Shown: in pieces, positions 1 through 5,316 of the stretch
Layout: the number at the start of each line of letters is the position of its first letter
Position numbering within the stretch: position 1 is the first letter of the stretch
Source of the DNA: Clostridia bacterium
Lineage (GTDB): Bacteria; Bacillota; Clostridia; Oscillospirales; CAG-272
Reading direction: 5' to 3'
Length of the DNA: 5,316 nucleotides
Assembly (NCBI GenBank): GCA_017612655.1
Contig: JAGAFM010000159.1
Coordinates: forward strand, 1-5,316
Made by a program: the position numbers and the translations under genes
The notes under the pieces: model-generated
Seen by the model: the letters and a program-made list of their open reading frames with translations, nothing else
The model's database searches: none
What the model was told of the DNA's origin: nothing

Positions 1-198
1 GGGAAGCGGCTCGGCCCCTTCGAAAAGATCCGACGTATCCGGCGCATCGGTGACGGGCTCCAGCGTTTGAGACGCCGCATTTCCGGAGGAATCGCCGGCC
101 GAGGAGCCGGGGACGTCCGCGGGGCCCGCGTCGCCGCAGGAAACAAGGGTTCCGAGAAACAGCGCAGCTGAGAGAAGCAAAAGCAGAAATCGTTTCAT
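1..198 (-). CDS. DUF4838-type lipoprotein, paralogue A (N-terminal 66 residues only; continues past position 1)
   Basis: Only the export signal and linker of this lipoprotein lie in the window. The start is the ATG at 198-196, with a purine-rich ribosome site (AAAGG, 212-208) 9 nt upstream. Residues 1-20 form a type II signal peptide: MKRF, a Leu-rich core, then the lipobox LVSC with the lipidated Cys at residue 21. A Gly/Ser/Asp/Pro-rich linker follows and ends in the acidic segment DLFEGAEPLP. The 66 residues align without gaps to the start of the complete paralogue B (44 of 66 identical by hand count), so the missing remainder is inferred to be the same GH20-like plus DUF4838 architecture. 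The protein should be anchored to the outer face of the cytoplasmic membrane. A terminator-like hairpin ends 38 nt before its start codon, so expression may depend on read-through from the esterase gene. The catalytic part cannot be judged from this window. Confidence 0.85.
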   Translation of the reverse strand, partial: MKRFLLLLLSAALFLGTLVSCGDAGPADVPGSSAGDSSGNAASQTLEPVTDAPDTSDLFEGAEPLP

Positions 199-236
199 GG
201 AAAACCGCCTTTCCCGGATATTTCACCGGATAAATC

Positions 237-281
237 AAAAGAACAAAAACGCGGGGCAAGGGCATTCGTTTGCCCGGCGTT
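237..281 (-). terminator. Intrinsic terminator or attenuator after the esterase gene
   Basis: Read on the minus strand, AACGC (281-277) and GGGCAA (275-270) pair with TTGCCC (259-254) and GCGTT (252-248), an 11-bp stem with one C-C mismatch (276/253) and a 10-nt loop. A T-rich tail follows (TTTTTG, then TTCTTTTG, to about 236). It begins 20 nt after the esterase stop codon. It also lies directly before the ribosome site of paralogue A, with no room for an ordinary promoter between them, so it may act as a leaky terminator or attenuator rather than an absolute end point. The 5' arm has a second, closer partner (TGCCC, 264-260). Confidence 0.62.
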
Positions 282-301
282 CCGGCATGTTCGTCCTTTC
301 C

Positions 302-1507
302 CTACCTGTCTCCGCAGGCAGCGGGTTCGATCGTCAGAACGGTCGGTGCCCTTCGAACCGCAATCCGGGTCCATTCAGGCCTTCCGTCCTCCGATGCCGT
401 TCCGGTTCCCGTCTTGTCTCCGTAACGGTACCGGAAGGACTGCCCGGCGGACAGACGGAACTTTTGAAACCTTCGGAGAGTCAGGTCCGCAACGGACTCG
501 GACGGGAGGGAAACCCGGGTCTCCCATTCCTCCGGAGAAAGAAGCCGCAGGGCTACGGAAAAGCGGGTTTCGGAGTCCTCCAGAACGTTCCAGCGGAAAA
601 AGCCGTTGACTTGTCCCGCATCCGTCCGGTCCGTTTCGTCCGGCCACGGAATCCTGTCGTCGGTCGAAGCGTTCGTGAAGACGGGGTATGCCTCGTCTCT
701 GGAGAAGGAAAACAGATCCACGGACTGAATCAGGTCATTGACCGGGCGGATCTGGTCGTCCCGATAGGCATGCCCGAACGGGCCCCAGAAACCGAAAAGC
801 TGATATTTCCGTTCCCGCATTCCGCGGTACAGGACTTCGTGTCCGGCAGACCAGGAGTCGTTCTGAGCGGAGTAGTCGATTACGAGAGGAGGATCCGGAA
901 CGGAAAATCCCTCCGGAGCCGGCGTGTCCAGGCAGCACCGGTCCGCGGCGTGCCGGACTCCTGCGGGGACATTCGCTTTGATCGCGGCGAACAAGTCTCC
1001 CCGGCGCAGGGCAAGCCCGAGCGCTCCGCTTCCCCCCATTGAATTGCCGACCGCGTAGATCCGGGAGCAGTCGATCGGAAACCGTTCCGTCACCCAGTCC
1101 AGCGCGCGGAGGATTCGATGTTCCACGGGCTGGAGGCCCGTCCCCGAGCGGGAGCGATCCCCCTCCCCTTTGGCATTGATTCCGCCCCACCACCAGTCGG
1201 TCTGCTCATGCTCCCTGCAGTCCAGGGAAAGCATGAATGCGCCCAGGTGGGGATAATAGATTTCATATGGTCCGGCGCGCTGAATGTCCGCCAGATTCTG
1301 GAAAAGACTGTCTCCCCCGGAATGGAAGGAAACCACCAGCGGGTAACTCCTGCCCGGCTGCTCCCCCTCCGGGTGGATGACGGCGAAAGCGTCCCACTGA
1401 TCTGCCCGGTACCCGCACTCCGTGCCGGACTTCTGACGAAAAACATCAACCTTGCGTCCGTGAAGGACCGCGCCGTTCTCGATCACGAGGGAAGCCGTCT
1501 CAAACAT
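302..1507 (-). CDS. Alpha/beta-hydrolase esterase (prolyl-oligopeptidase / PHB-depolymerase / feruloyl-esterase-like) with C-terminal beta-rich domain
   Basis: This is a predicted serine ester hydrolase of 401 residues. The start ATG (1507) has an AGGAGG ribosome site (1519-1514) 6 nt upstream. The catalytic domain spans about residues 30-260. FHSGGD (61-66) resembles an oxyanion-hole HGGG loop, and GNSMGG (154-159) is the nucleophile elbow with Ser156. Asp217 (QNDSWS) and His246 (GPFGHAY) are placed to complete the triad. Residues about 262-401 form a second domain rich in predicted beta strands (DLTLRRFQKF, SFRYRYGD), an arrangement seen in uncharacterised prolyl-oligopeptidase-like bacterial proteins. 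No signal peptide or membrane segment is visible, so a cytosolic location is predicted. The substrate is unknown; acyl esters on carbohydrates are a guess from the lipoprotein neighbours. It has its own promoter (1646-1618) and a terminator-like hairpin downstream. The fold and catalytic class are fairly secure; the reaction is not. Confidence 0.85.
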   Translation of the reverse strand: MFETASLVIENGAVLHGRKVDVFRQKSGTECGYRADQWDAFAVIHPEGEQPGRSYPLVVSFHSGGDSLFQNLADIQRAGPYEIYYPHLGAFMLSLDCREHEQTDWWWGGINAKGEGDRSRSGTGLQPVEHRILRALDWVTERFPIDCSRIYAVGNSMGGSGALGLALRRGDLFAAIKANVPAGVRHAADRCCLDTPAPEGFSVPDPPLVIDYSAQNDSWSAGHEVLYRGMRERKYQLFGFWGPFGHAYRDDQIRPVNDLIQSVDLFSFSRDEAYPVFTNASTDDRIPWPDETDRTDAGQVNGFFRWNVLEDSETRFSVALRLLSPEEWETRVSLPSESVADLTLRRFQKFRLSAGQSFRYRYGDKTGTGTASEDGRPEWTRIAVRRAPTVLTIEPAACGDR

Positions 1508-1513
1508 CTCTTT

Positions 1514-1557
1514 CCTCCTGTGGAAACCGGAGGGGACCCTCCCCTTCTTTCAGGGAG
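1514..1557 (-). promoter_or_regulatory. Esterase mRNA leader with three overlapping alternative hairpins at the ribosome site
   Basis: Three helices can form in the minus-strand transcript and compete with one another. In C, CTCCC (1557-1553) pairs with GGGAG (1543-1539). In A, AGGGGA (1545-1540) pairs with TCCCCT (1536-1531) around a 3-nt loop. In B, CCTCC (1533-1529) pairs with GGAGG (1518-1514), which is the core of the Shine-Dalgarno site. A excludes B, because they share 1531-1533. C excludes A, because they share 1540-1543. This is the logic of a translational switch, but G- and C-rich tracts make chance pairing easy, and no known riboswitch class is recognised. Confidence 0.3.
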
Positions 1558-1617
1558 AAGAAAACCCCTCTCTCGGAATGGATCTGCCGTTTGCGCAGCC
1601 GACATTTCCCCCGATTA

Positions 1618-1646
1618 AGAGTACCACACAAAGTCTGAAAAGTCAA
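1618..1646 (-). promoter_or_regulatory. SigA/sigma-70-type promoter of the esterase gene
   Basis: On the minus strand the -35 box TTGACT (1646-1641) is followed by a 17-nt spacer and the -10 box TACTCT (1623-1618), with TGG immediately upstream as an extended -10 (TGn) element. The -35 box matches consensus at five of six positions and the spacing is ideal; the -10 box is weaker at three of six. Transcription would start near 1611, giving a leader of about 104 nt. The stretch around it is noticeably more AT-rich than its surroundings. Two copies of GACTTT (starting at 1644 and 1635) lie within the promoter and could be part of an operator, but they may be chance. Confidence 0.65.
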
Positions 1647-1789
1647 GTTTTTTCGGGAACAATAGGAGGGCCCCGGCGGGAACCGTTCAAAGGGATCTGC
1701 GATGGAATCGAAAGAAGCCTCCGCCCCGAAAAAGAGGCCTATACCCGCTCCGGCTTTGACGGAATCCCGGCTCTAAAAGCGCAACGCGA

Positions 1790-1820
1790 GAAAAGCGGGC
1801 CAATCCGCAGATTGGCCCGC
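1790..1820 (-). terminator. Intrinsic terminator ending the paralogue C-B transcript
   Basis: A perfect 10-bp inverted repeat, GCGGGCCAAT (1795-1804) and ATTGGCCCGC (1811-1820), encloses a 6-nt loop. On the minus strand the stem is followed directly by TTTTCTC, the U-tract of a Rho-independent terminator. On the plus strand the following bases are not T-rich, so it acts in one direction. It lies about 90 nt past the stop codon of paralogue B and upstream of the esterase promoter. Confidence 0.85.
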
Positions 1821-1893
1821 CTGATTCAATAACCGGCTCGTGTCCGAAGCATTCAGATCGTCTTCCACACACCGGCCGAAAAGAGCGGTTTTT

Positions 1894-1907
1894 CCGTCAG
1901 CTGACGG
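1894..1907. repeat. Perfect 14-bp palindrome next to the paralogue B stop codon
   Basis: CCGTCAGCTGACGG is perfectly self-complementary and starts 3 nt after the TGA stop codon (1913-1911). In RNA it could fold as a 5-bp hairpin with an AGCU loop; on DNA it has the form of a dimer-binding site. It is too short and lacks a proper U-tract for a terminator, although AAAAACCGCTCTTTT follows it. Its function is unknown. Confidence 0.5.
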
Positions 1908-1910
1908 TTC

Positions 1911-3851
1911 TCACCATTTTCGGAACGCGTTCATATTGGAAGTGAAGGTGTCGCGCATGTATCCGATGACTTCCTTCATCGGACCGGATACGGCATCATA
2001 GGCCAGATTCAGAGCATCCAGCATCTCATGAGCTTTTCCCGAGTCCTTCACAAAATACTTGTAGTAGACGTACGGGGTCGTGTGATGGTTGATCTCTGCC
2101 CGGTAAGTCGCCGTGCCCGAATCCCAGCCCTCTTTGATCAGGCGGTAATAGTCCTGCATGTAGCCGGAAGCATCTCCGTAGACTTTGTCGCAATAATCAA
2201 CGATCAACGCGGAGACATCCTCCCACGGGTTCCAGGCGAGCTTGGAATAAATCCAGTAAATCATCCCGTTCAGATCCCATCCGTGGGAAGGAAACAGCTG
2301 ATCGTCCGGATCCGCCCAGTCCCATTTTCCCGGCGTGTCGCCTACGCCTTCCGAAGACACCCCTATCAGTCCGAGGGAAACGTAATGCTGGAAATCAGCC
2401 TGGATCCGGTCCCAGATCGGGCGGGTAACCCGGTTGCTCGCCTTCCAGCAGCCGTAATAGTTGTACATGGAGATATTCTTTGTTTTCTCCGCATAGGTCC
2501 GAAGCCAGTCCCCGTACCGGGTCAGTGCATATTCCATCGGTTTCCCGCGGGTCACGTCCGAATCGAGGGGATTGCACATGTCTTCCTTGATGACGGCGTC
2601 GTAAAGGATCACGTTGTCTTCGATTTCGCAGGCCGGCGGACAGTTTGCCACGCCGTAGACATAGGTCCCGATTTTCCCGTCCGGAATCGTCTCTTTGACC
2701 TTCCGCGCCACTTTGTTGATGAACGTCATGAATACCGTGCTGAGGTAGTTTTCGTCGCCGAACTCCACGAACTGGCCCGGAGCGTACTCGAACGGCTCGT
2801 TCTCTTCGGGAACCTGATGCGGATAGGGGACGTTGTCCTCCTCTCCGACGAACGCCGCATAATAACCGGATTTGAGCTGCTCGACGCAGGCGGCGGCGAT
2901 TACCTCCACGGTCTTCTCCGACATGAAGTTGACGTGAGGAGATGCGGAGGGAGACAGACGGTTCCCTTCCTCATCCGTATTCCAGTATTCGGTTTCCTCC
3001 GGATCGTAGAGCGGACTGCCCTGGAGAAGGGATTTGATATATCCTCCGACAGGAACGGCATGGAGGGCGTTAGCAGAATTGAAGTTCAGTTTGTTCCGGG
3101 ACCACATCAGGGCTGTGGATGTGCTGCTCCATCCGGGGATCCATCCGCGGATCTCAAACGGGGATTTTTCCCGGTAGTCCGTTTTGAGAACCGTAACCTC
3201 CGGCTGTTCCTCGTAGATCAGTCCGAGGTCCTCGTCCGCCCGGACCCAGAGCACGCCCAGATTCTCTTCGATCCAGTCGTATGCCCCGTTCAGGGCGCCG
3301 CGGGAAATGTTTCCGAAAATATAAATGTCTTTTCCCAGCGTCCGGATCGCGAATCCGTCCGAGCACCATCTCGCGCCCGCCTCGGGATCTCCCGTGTCGG
3401 CCAGCCAAGCAATGTCGTCCGGGAACAGTTCTCCGACAGCCGGGAAAGAGGCGGGGGAACAGACAATCAGGGATCCGTATTCCTCTCCGGGTCTTCCGAC
3501 GATCGGAAGTTCTGCGCCGGTGACTTTCTGAATATGGAAGCGGAGTTCCTCCGCCGCGGTCGTTTCGGTGGCGTCCGCTCCGGCGGGGACCACAATCGTT
3601 CCGATAACGGTTCCGTCCGCACTTTTCACGGCTTCGGGAATGACCAGATCTGCGGGGAGCGGCTCGGCTCCTTCGAAAAGATCCGCCGTATCCGGCACGT
3701 CGGTAATGGGCTCCAGCGTCTGGGACGCTTCATTCCCGGAGGTGTCTCCGGCGGAAGAACCGGGAACGCCGGAGGGCGTCTCGCTTCCGCAGGAAGCAAA
3801 CGCGCCTAGAAGCATCAGCAGAGCAAGAATGAAAACAAAAAACCGTTTCAT
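1911..3851 (-). CDS. DUF4838-type lipoprotein with GH20/alpha-glucuronidase-like N-terminal domain, paralogue B (complete)
   Basis: This complete surface lipoprotein has 646 residues. The start ATG is at 3851-3849, with AAAGGA (3866-3861) 9 nt upstream. An in-frame ATG at 3905 is rejected because the signal peptide and the paralogue A match begin at MKRF. Residues 1-20 are the signal peptide, with a lipobox-like FASC and Cys21; residues 22-66 are a Ser/Gly/Thr/Pro and acidic linker. Residues about 90-220 resemble the alpha/beta domain preceding the catalytic barrel in GH20 and GH67 enzymes (TAAEELRFHIQKVTG at 98-112, RGALNGAYDWIEENLG at 184-199). The rest matches the DUF4838 type, with motifs YREKSPFE (226-233), YDPEETEYW (282-290), GEEDN (336-340), FEYAPGQFV (354-362), PPACEIEDN (405-413) and NYY (464-466). 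Binding or hydrolysis of a surface glycan is the family-based guess; no activity is established. It lies 47 nt after paralogue C with no terminator between, so co-transcription is likely. Confidence 0.88.
   Translation of the reverse strand: MKRFFVFILALLMLLGAFASCGSETPSGVPGSSAGDTSGNEASQTLEPITDVPDTADLFEGAEPLPADLVIPEAVKSADGTVIGTIVVPAGADATETTAAEELRFHIQKVTGAELPIVGRPGEEYGSLIVCSPASFPAVGELFPDDIAWLADTGDPEAGARWCSDGFAIRTLGKDIYIFGNISRGALNGAYDWIEENLGVLWVRADEDLGLIYEEQPEVTVLKTDYREKSPFEIRGWIPGWSSTSTALMWSRNKLNFNSANALHAVPVGGYIKSLLQGSPLYDPEETEYWNTDEEGNRLSPSASPHVNFMSEKTVEVIAAACVEQLKSGYYAAFVGEEDNVPYPHQVPEENEPFEYAPGQFVEFGDENYLSTVFMTFINKVARKVKETIPDGKIGTYVYGVANCPPACEIEDNVILYDAVIKEDMCNPLDSDVTRGKPMEYALTRYGDWLRTYAEKTKNISMYNYYGCWKASNRVTRPIWDRIQADFQHYVSLGLIGVSSEGVGDTPGKWDWADPDDQLFPSHGWDLNGMIYWIYSKLAWNPWEDVSALIVDYCDKVYGDASGYMQDYYRLIKEGWDSGTATYRAEINHHTTPYVYYKYFVKDSGKAHEMLDALNLAYDAVSGPMKEVIGYMRDTFTSNMNAFRKW
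3654..3851 (-). repeat. 198-nt direct repeat shared with paralogue A (positions 1-198)
   Basis: The first 66 codons of paralogue B align without any gap to window positions 1-198 at a constant offset of 3653 nt. By hand count 146 of 198 bases match (about 74%), rising to 92 of 110 over 1-110 against 3654-3763. Divergence is concentrated in the signal-peptide core, not in the linker. This is a coding repeat from gene duplication, not a mobile element. Confidence 0.85.
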
Positions 3852-3898
3852 AATGAGCTTTCCTTTCTGCCTGATTATCCGGTCTTTTTTGGGGGTTC

Positions 3899-5316
3899 TT
3901 ACCATCCGTGGAAGCTGCTCAGATTCTTCCAGTAGCAGTCCCGAATGTATCCGATCACTTCCTTCACGGGTCCGACCGCCTCCTCATAGGCGCTGTTCAG
4001 AGTATCAACCACGTCGTGACCGATCCCTGCTTTATAGATCGCATCCCTGTAGAAGAAGGAGTAATGTTCGCCGTGATTGAGTGCCCTTTTGTACGTCTTG
4101 GAAACGGTTTCCCAGGAGTTCTCGAGAATCCGGTAGTATTCCCGCATGGATTCCGCGGCAGGTCCGTATACCTTCTCGCAGAATTCGTCAATCAGGGACT
4201 GGAGATCTTCGTACGGATTCCAGGATAGCTTTCCATAGAGCCAGAAGCTGAGTGCGTTCATATCCCAGGCCCGGTGCCCGCCTTCCAGCCCCAGTTCCTG
4301 GAACCAGACATGCTGACCGGTCTCATCCGCACAGCCTTCCGGATTCAGACCGATAATCCCGAGTTTCACATAATCCTGAAAGTCCGTCTGCATCCGTTTC
4401 CAGATCGGCCTCTCCGCGTAGGCGAGGATTTTGGAGCAGAGATAATAGTTGTAGACGGCAATTTTGTCGGTCTTCTGACTCCATTCCACAATCCAGTCGC
4501 AGTAACTCTTCACCGCGTCGGAGACTTTCTTCTCTTTGATGGCGGTGTCGCAGAGGGGATAGCACATGTCCTCGTTGATCGGAGCGAAAACGATGTAGAC
4601 ATTGTCCTCGATCTCGCAGGCCGGCGGAATCATCTCAATCCAGTAGGCCCACGTCCCGACCATTCCGTCCGAAACCGATTCGCGAACGATTCTGGCAACC
4701 TTGTTGACCATGGTGTGGATGACCGTGGAGTAGTAATTCTCGTCCTCCGGATTCACAAACTGTCCGGGCGCGTATTCGAACGGCTGCGTGTCGTAGGGAA
4801 CGTAGCGGGCCCCGCCGTTGTCTTCCGCGCCGAGGAACACCTTCCGTGTTCCAGTGTTCTGCATCGTCTGGATGACGGAGGCGGCGAGAGCCTCAATCGT
4901 CTTTTCGCTGAAGGGGTTAGGCTGCAGGGAATCCGCAGCGGAAATGGGATTCCCTTCTTCGTCGGTCTGCCAGTATTCCGTTTCTTCCGGGTCATAGATC
5001 GGGCTGGACATCAGAACGCCCTTGATCGTGTGACCGAACGGCAGATAGTAGGGATCCGTACTGGAAACCCAGACCGCGTTTTCTTTGTTTCGGGAACAGA
5101 CTCTCTGCGCTGCGGGAACGGTGGAAGAATCGATGTTCGTCAGAGCGCACAGATTCCAGCTGCGGTATTCGAAGGGGGATTTCTCCCGGTAGTTCACTTT
5201 GGAGATCGTAACGGACGGGGTCTCGTCATAAAAGGTTCCCTTTTCCTCGTCCGCCCAGACCCAGAGAATCCCCAAATTCTCCTCCAGCAGGTCGTAGGCG
5301 CCGTTCAGCGCGCCCC
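3899..5316 (-). CDS. DUF4838-type lipoprotein, paralogue C (C-terminal 471 residues; start lies beyond position 5316)
   Basis: The reading frame is open from the window edge to the TAA at 3901-3899, so the gene starts outside. The first visible residues, GALNGAYDLLEENLG, match residues 185-199 of paralogue B, so roughly 180 N-terminal residues (signal peptide, linker, start of the GH20-like domain) are missing. A TTG at 5275-5273 lies inside this conserved segment and is not a start. Both proteins run collinearly to the same C-terminus (GYIRDCYW...HGW against GYMRDTFT...RKW). Shared blocks are YREKSPFE, YDPEETEYW, a GxEDN motif (AEDNG here), FEYAPGQFV, PPACEIEDN, EDMCxPL, NYY and RPIW. By eye roughly half the residues agree, so the copies are old or fast-diverging. 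It precedes paralogue B by 47 nt and is probably in the same operon. Export as a lipoprotein is inferred from its paralogues. The reaction is unknown. Confidence 0.87.
   Translation of the reverse strand, partial: GALNGAYDLLEENLGILWVWADEEKGTFYDETPSVTISKVNYREKSPFEYRSWNLCALTNIDSSTVPAAQRVCSRNKENAVWVSSTDPYYLPFGHTIKGVLMSSPIYDPEETEYWQTDEEGNPISAADSLQPNPFSEKTIEALAASVIQTMQNTGTRKVFLGAEDNGGARYVPYDTQPFEYAPGQFVNPEDENYYSTVIHTMVNKVARIVRESVSDGMVGTWAYWIEMIPPACEIEDNVYIVFAPINEDMCYPLCDTAIKEKKVSDAVKSYCDWIVEWSQKTDKIAVYNYYLCSKILAYAERPIWKRMQTDFQDYVKLGIIGLNPEGCADETGQHVWFQELGLEGGHRAWDMNALSFWLYGKLSWNPYEDLQSLIDEFCEKVYGPAAESMREYYRILENSWETVSKTYKRALNHGEHYSFFYRDAIYKAGIGHDVVDTLNSAYEEAVGPVKEVIGYIRDCYWKNLSSFHGW

Larger units (their letters stand above)
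1508..1910. other. 403-nt intergenic region between paralogue B and the esterase gene
   Basis: No credible gene lies here. Moving along the minus strand it holds a 14-nt palindrome next to the stop codon of paralogue B (1907-1894), an intrinsic terminator (1820-1790), a stretch of about 140 nt (1789-1647) in which nothing convincing was found, a SigA-type promoter (1646-1618) and the esterase leader (from about 1611). The order palindrome, terminator, promoter, leader separates two transcription units. Confidence 0.7.

Noticed and set aside
218..246. Promoter for paralogue A (TTGTTC at 246-241, AAATAT at 223-218, 17-nt spacer)
   Set aside because: Both boxes match consensus at only three of six positions, the -35 lies in the terminator tail, and transcription would start inside the ribosome site.
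197..1042. Plus-strand open frame opposite paralogue A's start and the esterase gene
   Set aside because: It runs antisense across two genes and a terminator, its product is Arg/Pro/Gly-rich without a domain, and it ends at the TCA codon of the esterase Ser156.
1717..1738. Second terminator-like hairpin (GCCTC / GAGGC, then TTCTTTC on the minus strand)
   Set aside because: The stem is only 5 bp with a 12-nt loop and lies past a much stronger terminator.
1578..1872. Short open frames on both strands in the intergenic region (1578-1832 plus, 1687-1872 minus)
   Set aside because: Both cross the strong terminator hairpin, one also crosses the promoter, neither has a convincing ribosome site, and the products are low-complexity.
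1851..1893. Plus-strand terminator-like ACCG...CGGTTTTT
   Set aside because: A 4-bp stem is too weak and no plus-strand gene exists to terminate.
2028..3809. Long plus-strand open frame of 593 codons
   Set aside because: It is the codon-aligned antisense of paralogue B, whose lipoprotein signal, linker and family motifs are clear and shared with two neighbours. The plus-strand translation shows no recognisable domain.
3852..3905. Upstream ATG at 3905 for paralogue B, overlapping the stop codon of paralogue C
   Set aside because: The overlap suggests translational coupling, but the extra 18 residues are highly basic, would precede the signal peptide, and have no counterpart in paralogue A. 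The ATG at 3851 has its own ribosome site.

Overview
The window holds one coding strand. All four genes read right to left on the minus strand, so transcription enters at position 5316 and leaves at position 1. Three of the four are paralogues of one exported lipoprotein family with a DUF4838-type architecture: a GH20/alpha-glucuronidase-like N-terminal domain followed by a long domain of unknown function. The fourth is an alpha/beta-hydrolase esterase with an extra C-terminal beta-rich domain. The first and last genes are cut by the window edges. The DNA is GC-rich. The Shine-Dalgarno (SD) sites are strong, one promoter resembles the SigA type, there are U-tailed intrinsic terminators, and the lipoproteins have a Cys lipobox followed by a Ser/Gly/Thr/Pro-rich linker. 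Together these fit an uncultured Clostridia-like Firmicute, perhaps from an animal gut. That assignment is inference; Lentisphaerota or Kiritimatiellota, which also carry many DUF4838 proteins, cannot be excluded.

Layout in the order of transcription: (1) 5316-3899, paralogue C, N-terminus outside the window. (2) A 47-nt gap with no terminator, then paralogue B, complete, 3851-1911 (646 aa), probably in the same operon. (3) A 403-nt intergenic region (1910-1508) with a palindrome just after the stop codon, a strong intrinsic terminator at 1820-1790, a promoter at 1646-1618 and a G-rich leader of about 104 nt with overlapping alternative hairpins at the ribosome-binding site. (4) The esterase, 1507-302 (401 aa). 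(5) A 103-nt gap holding a terminator-like hairpin (281-237) only 38 nt before the next start codon. (6) Paralogue A, 198-1, of which only the first 66 residues are present.

In functional terms this looks like part of an expanded family of surface lipoproteins, plausibly for recognising or cleaving glycans, with one ester-cleaving enzyme placed among them. The esterase has no signal peptide and would act in the cytosol on imported material, while the lipoproteins would sit on the outer face of the membrane. No tRNA, rRNA, CRISPR array, insertion sequence or phage gene is visible. The points most worth a second look are the lipoprotein array itself, the unusually well conserved linker between paralogues A and B, the attenuator-like hairpin before paralogue A and the possible translational switch in the esterase leader.
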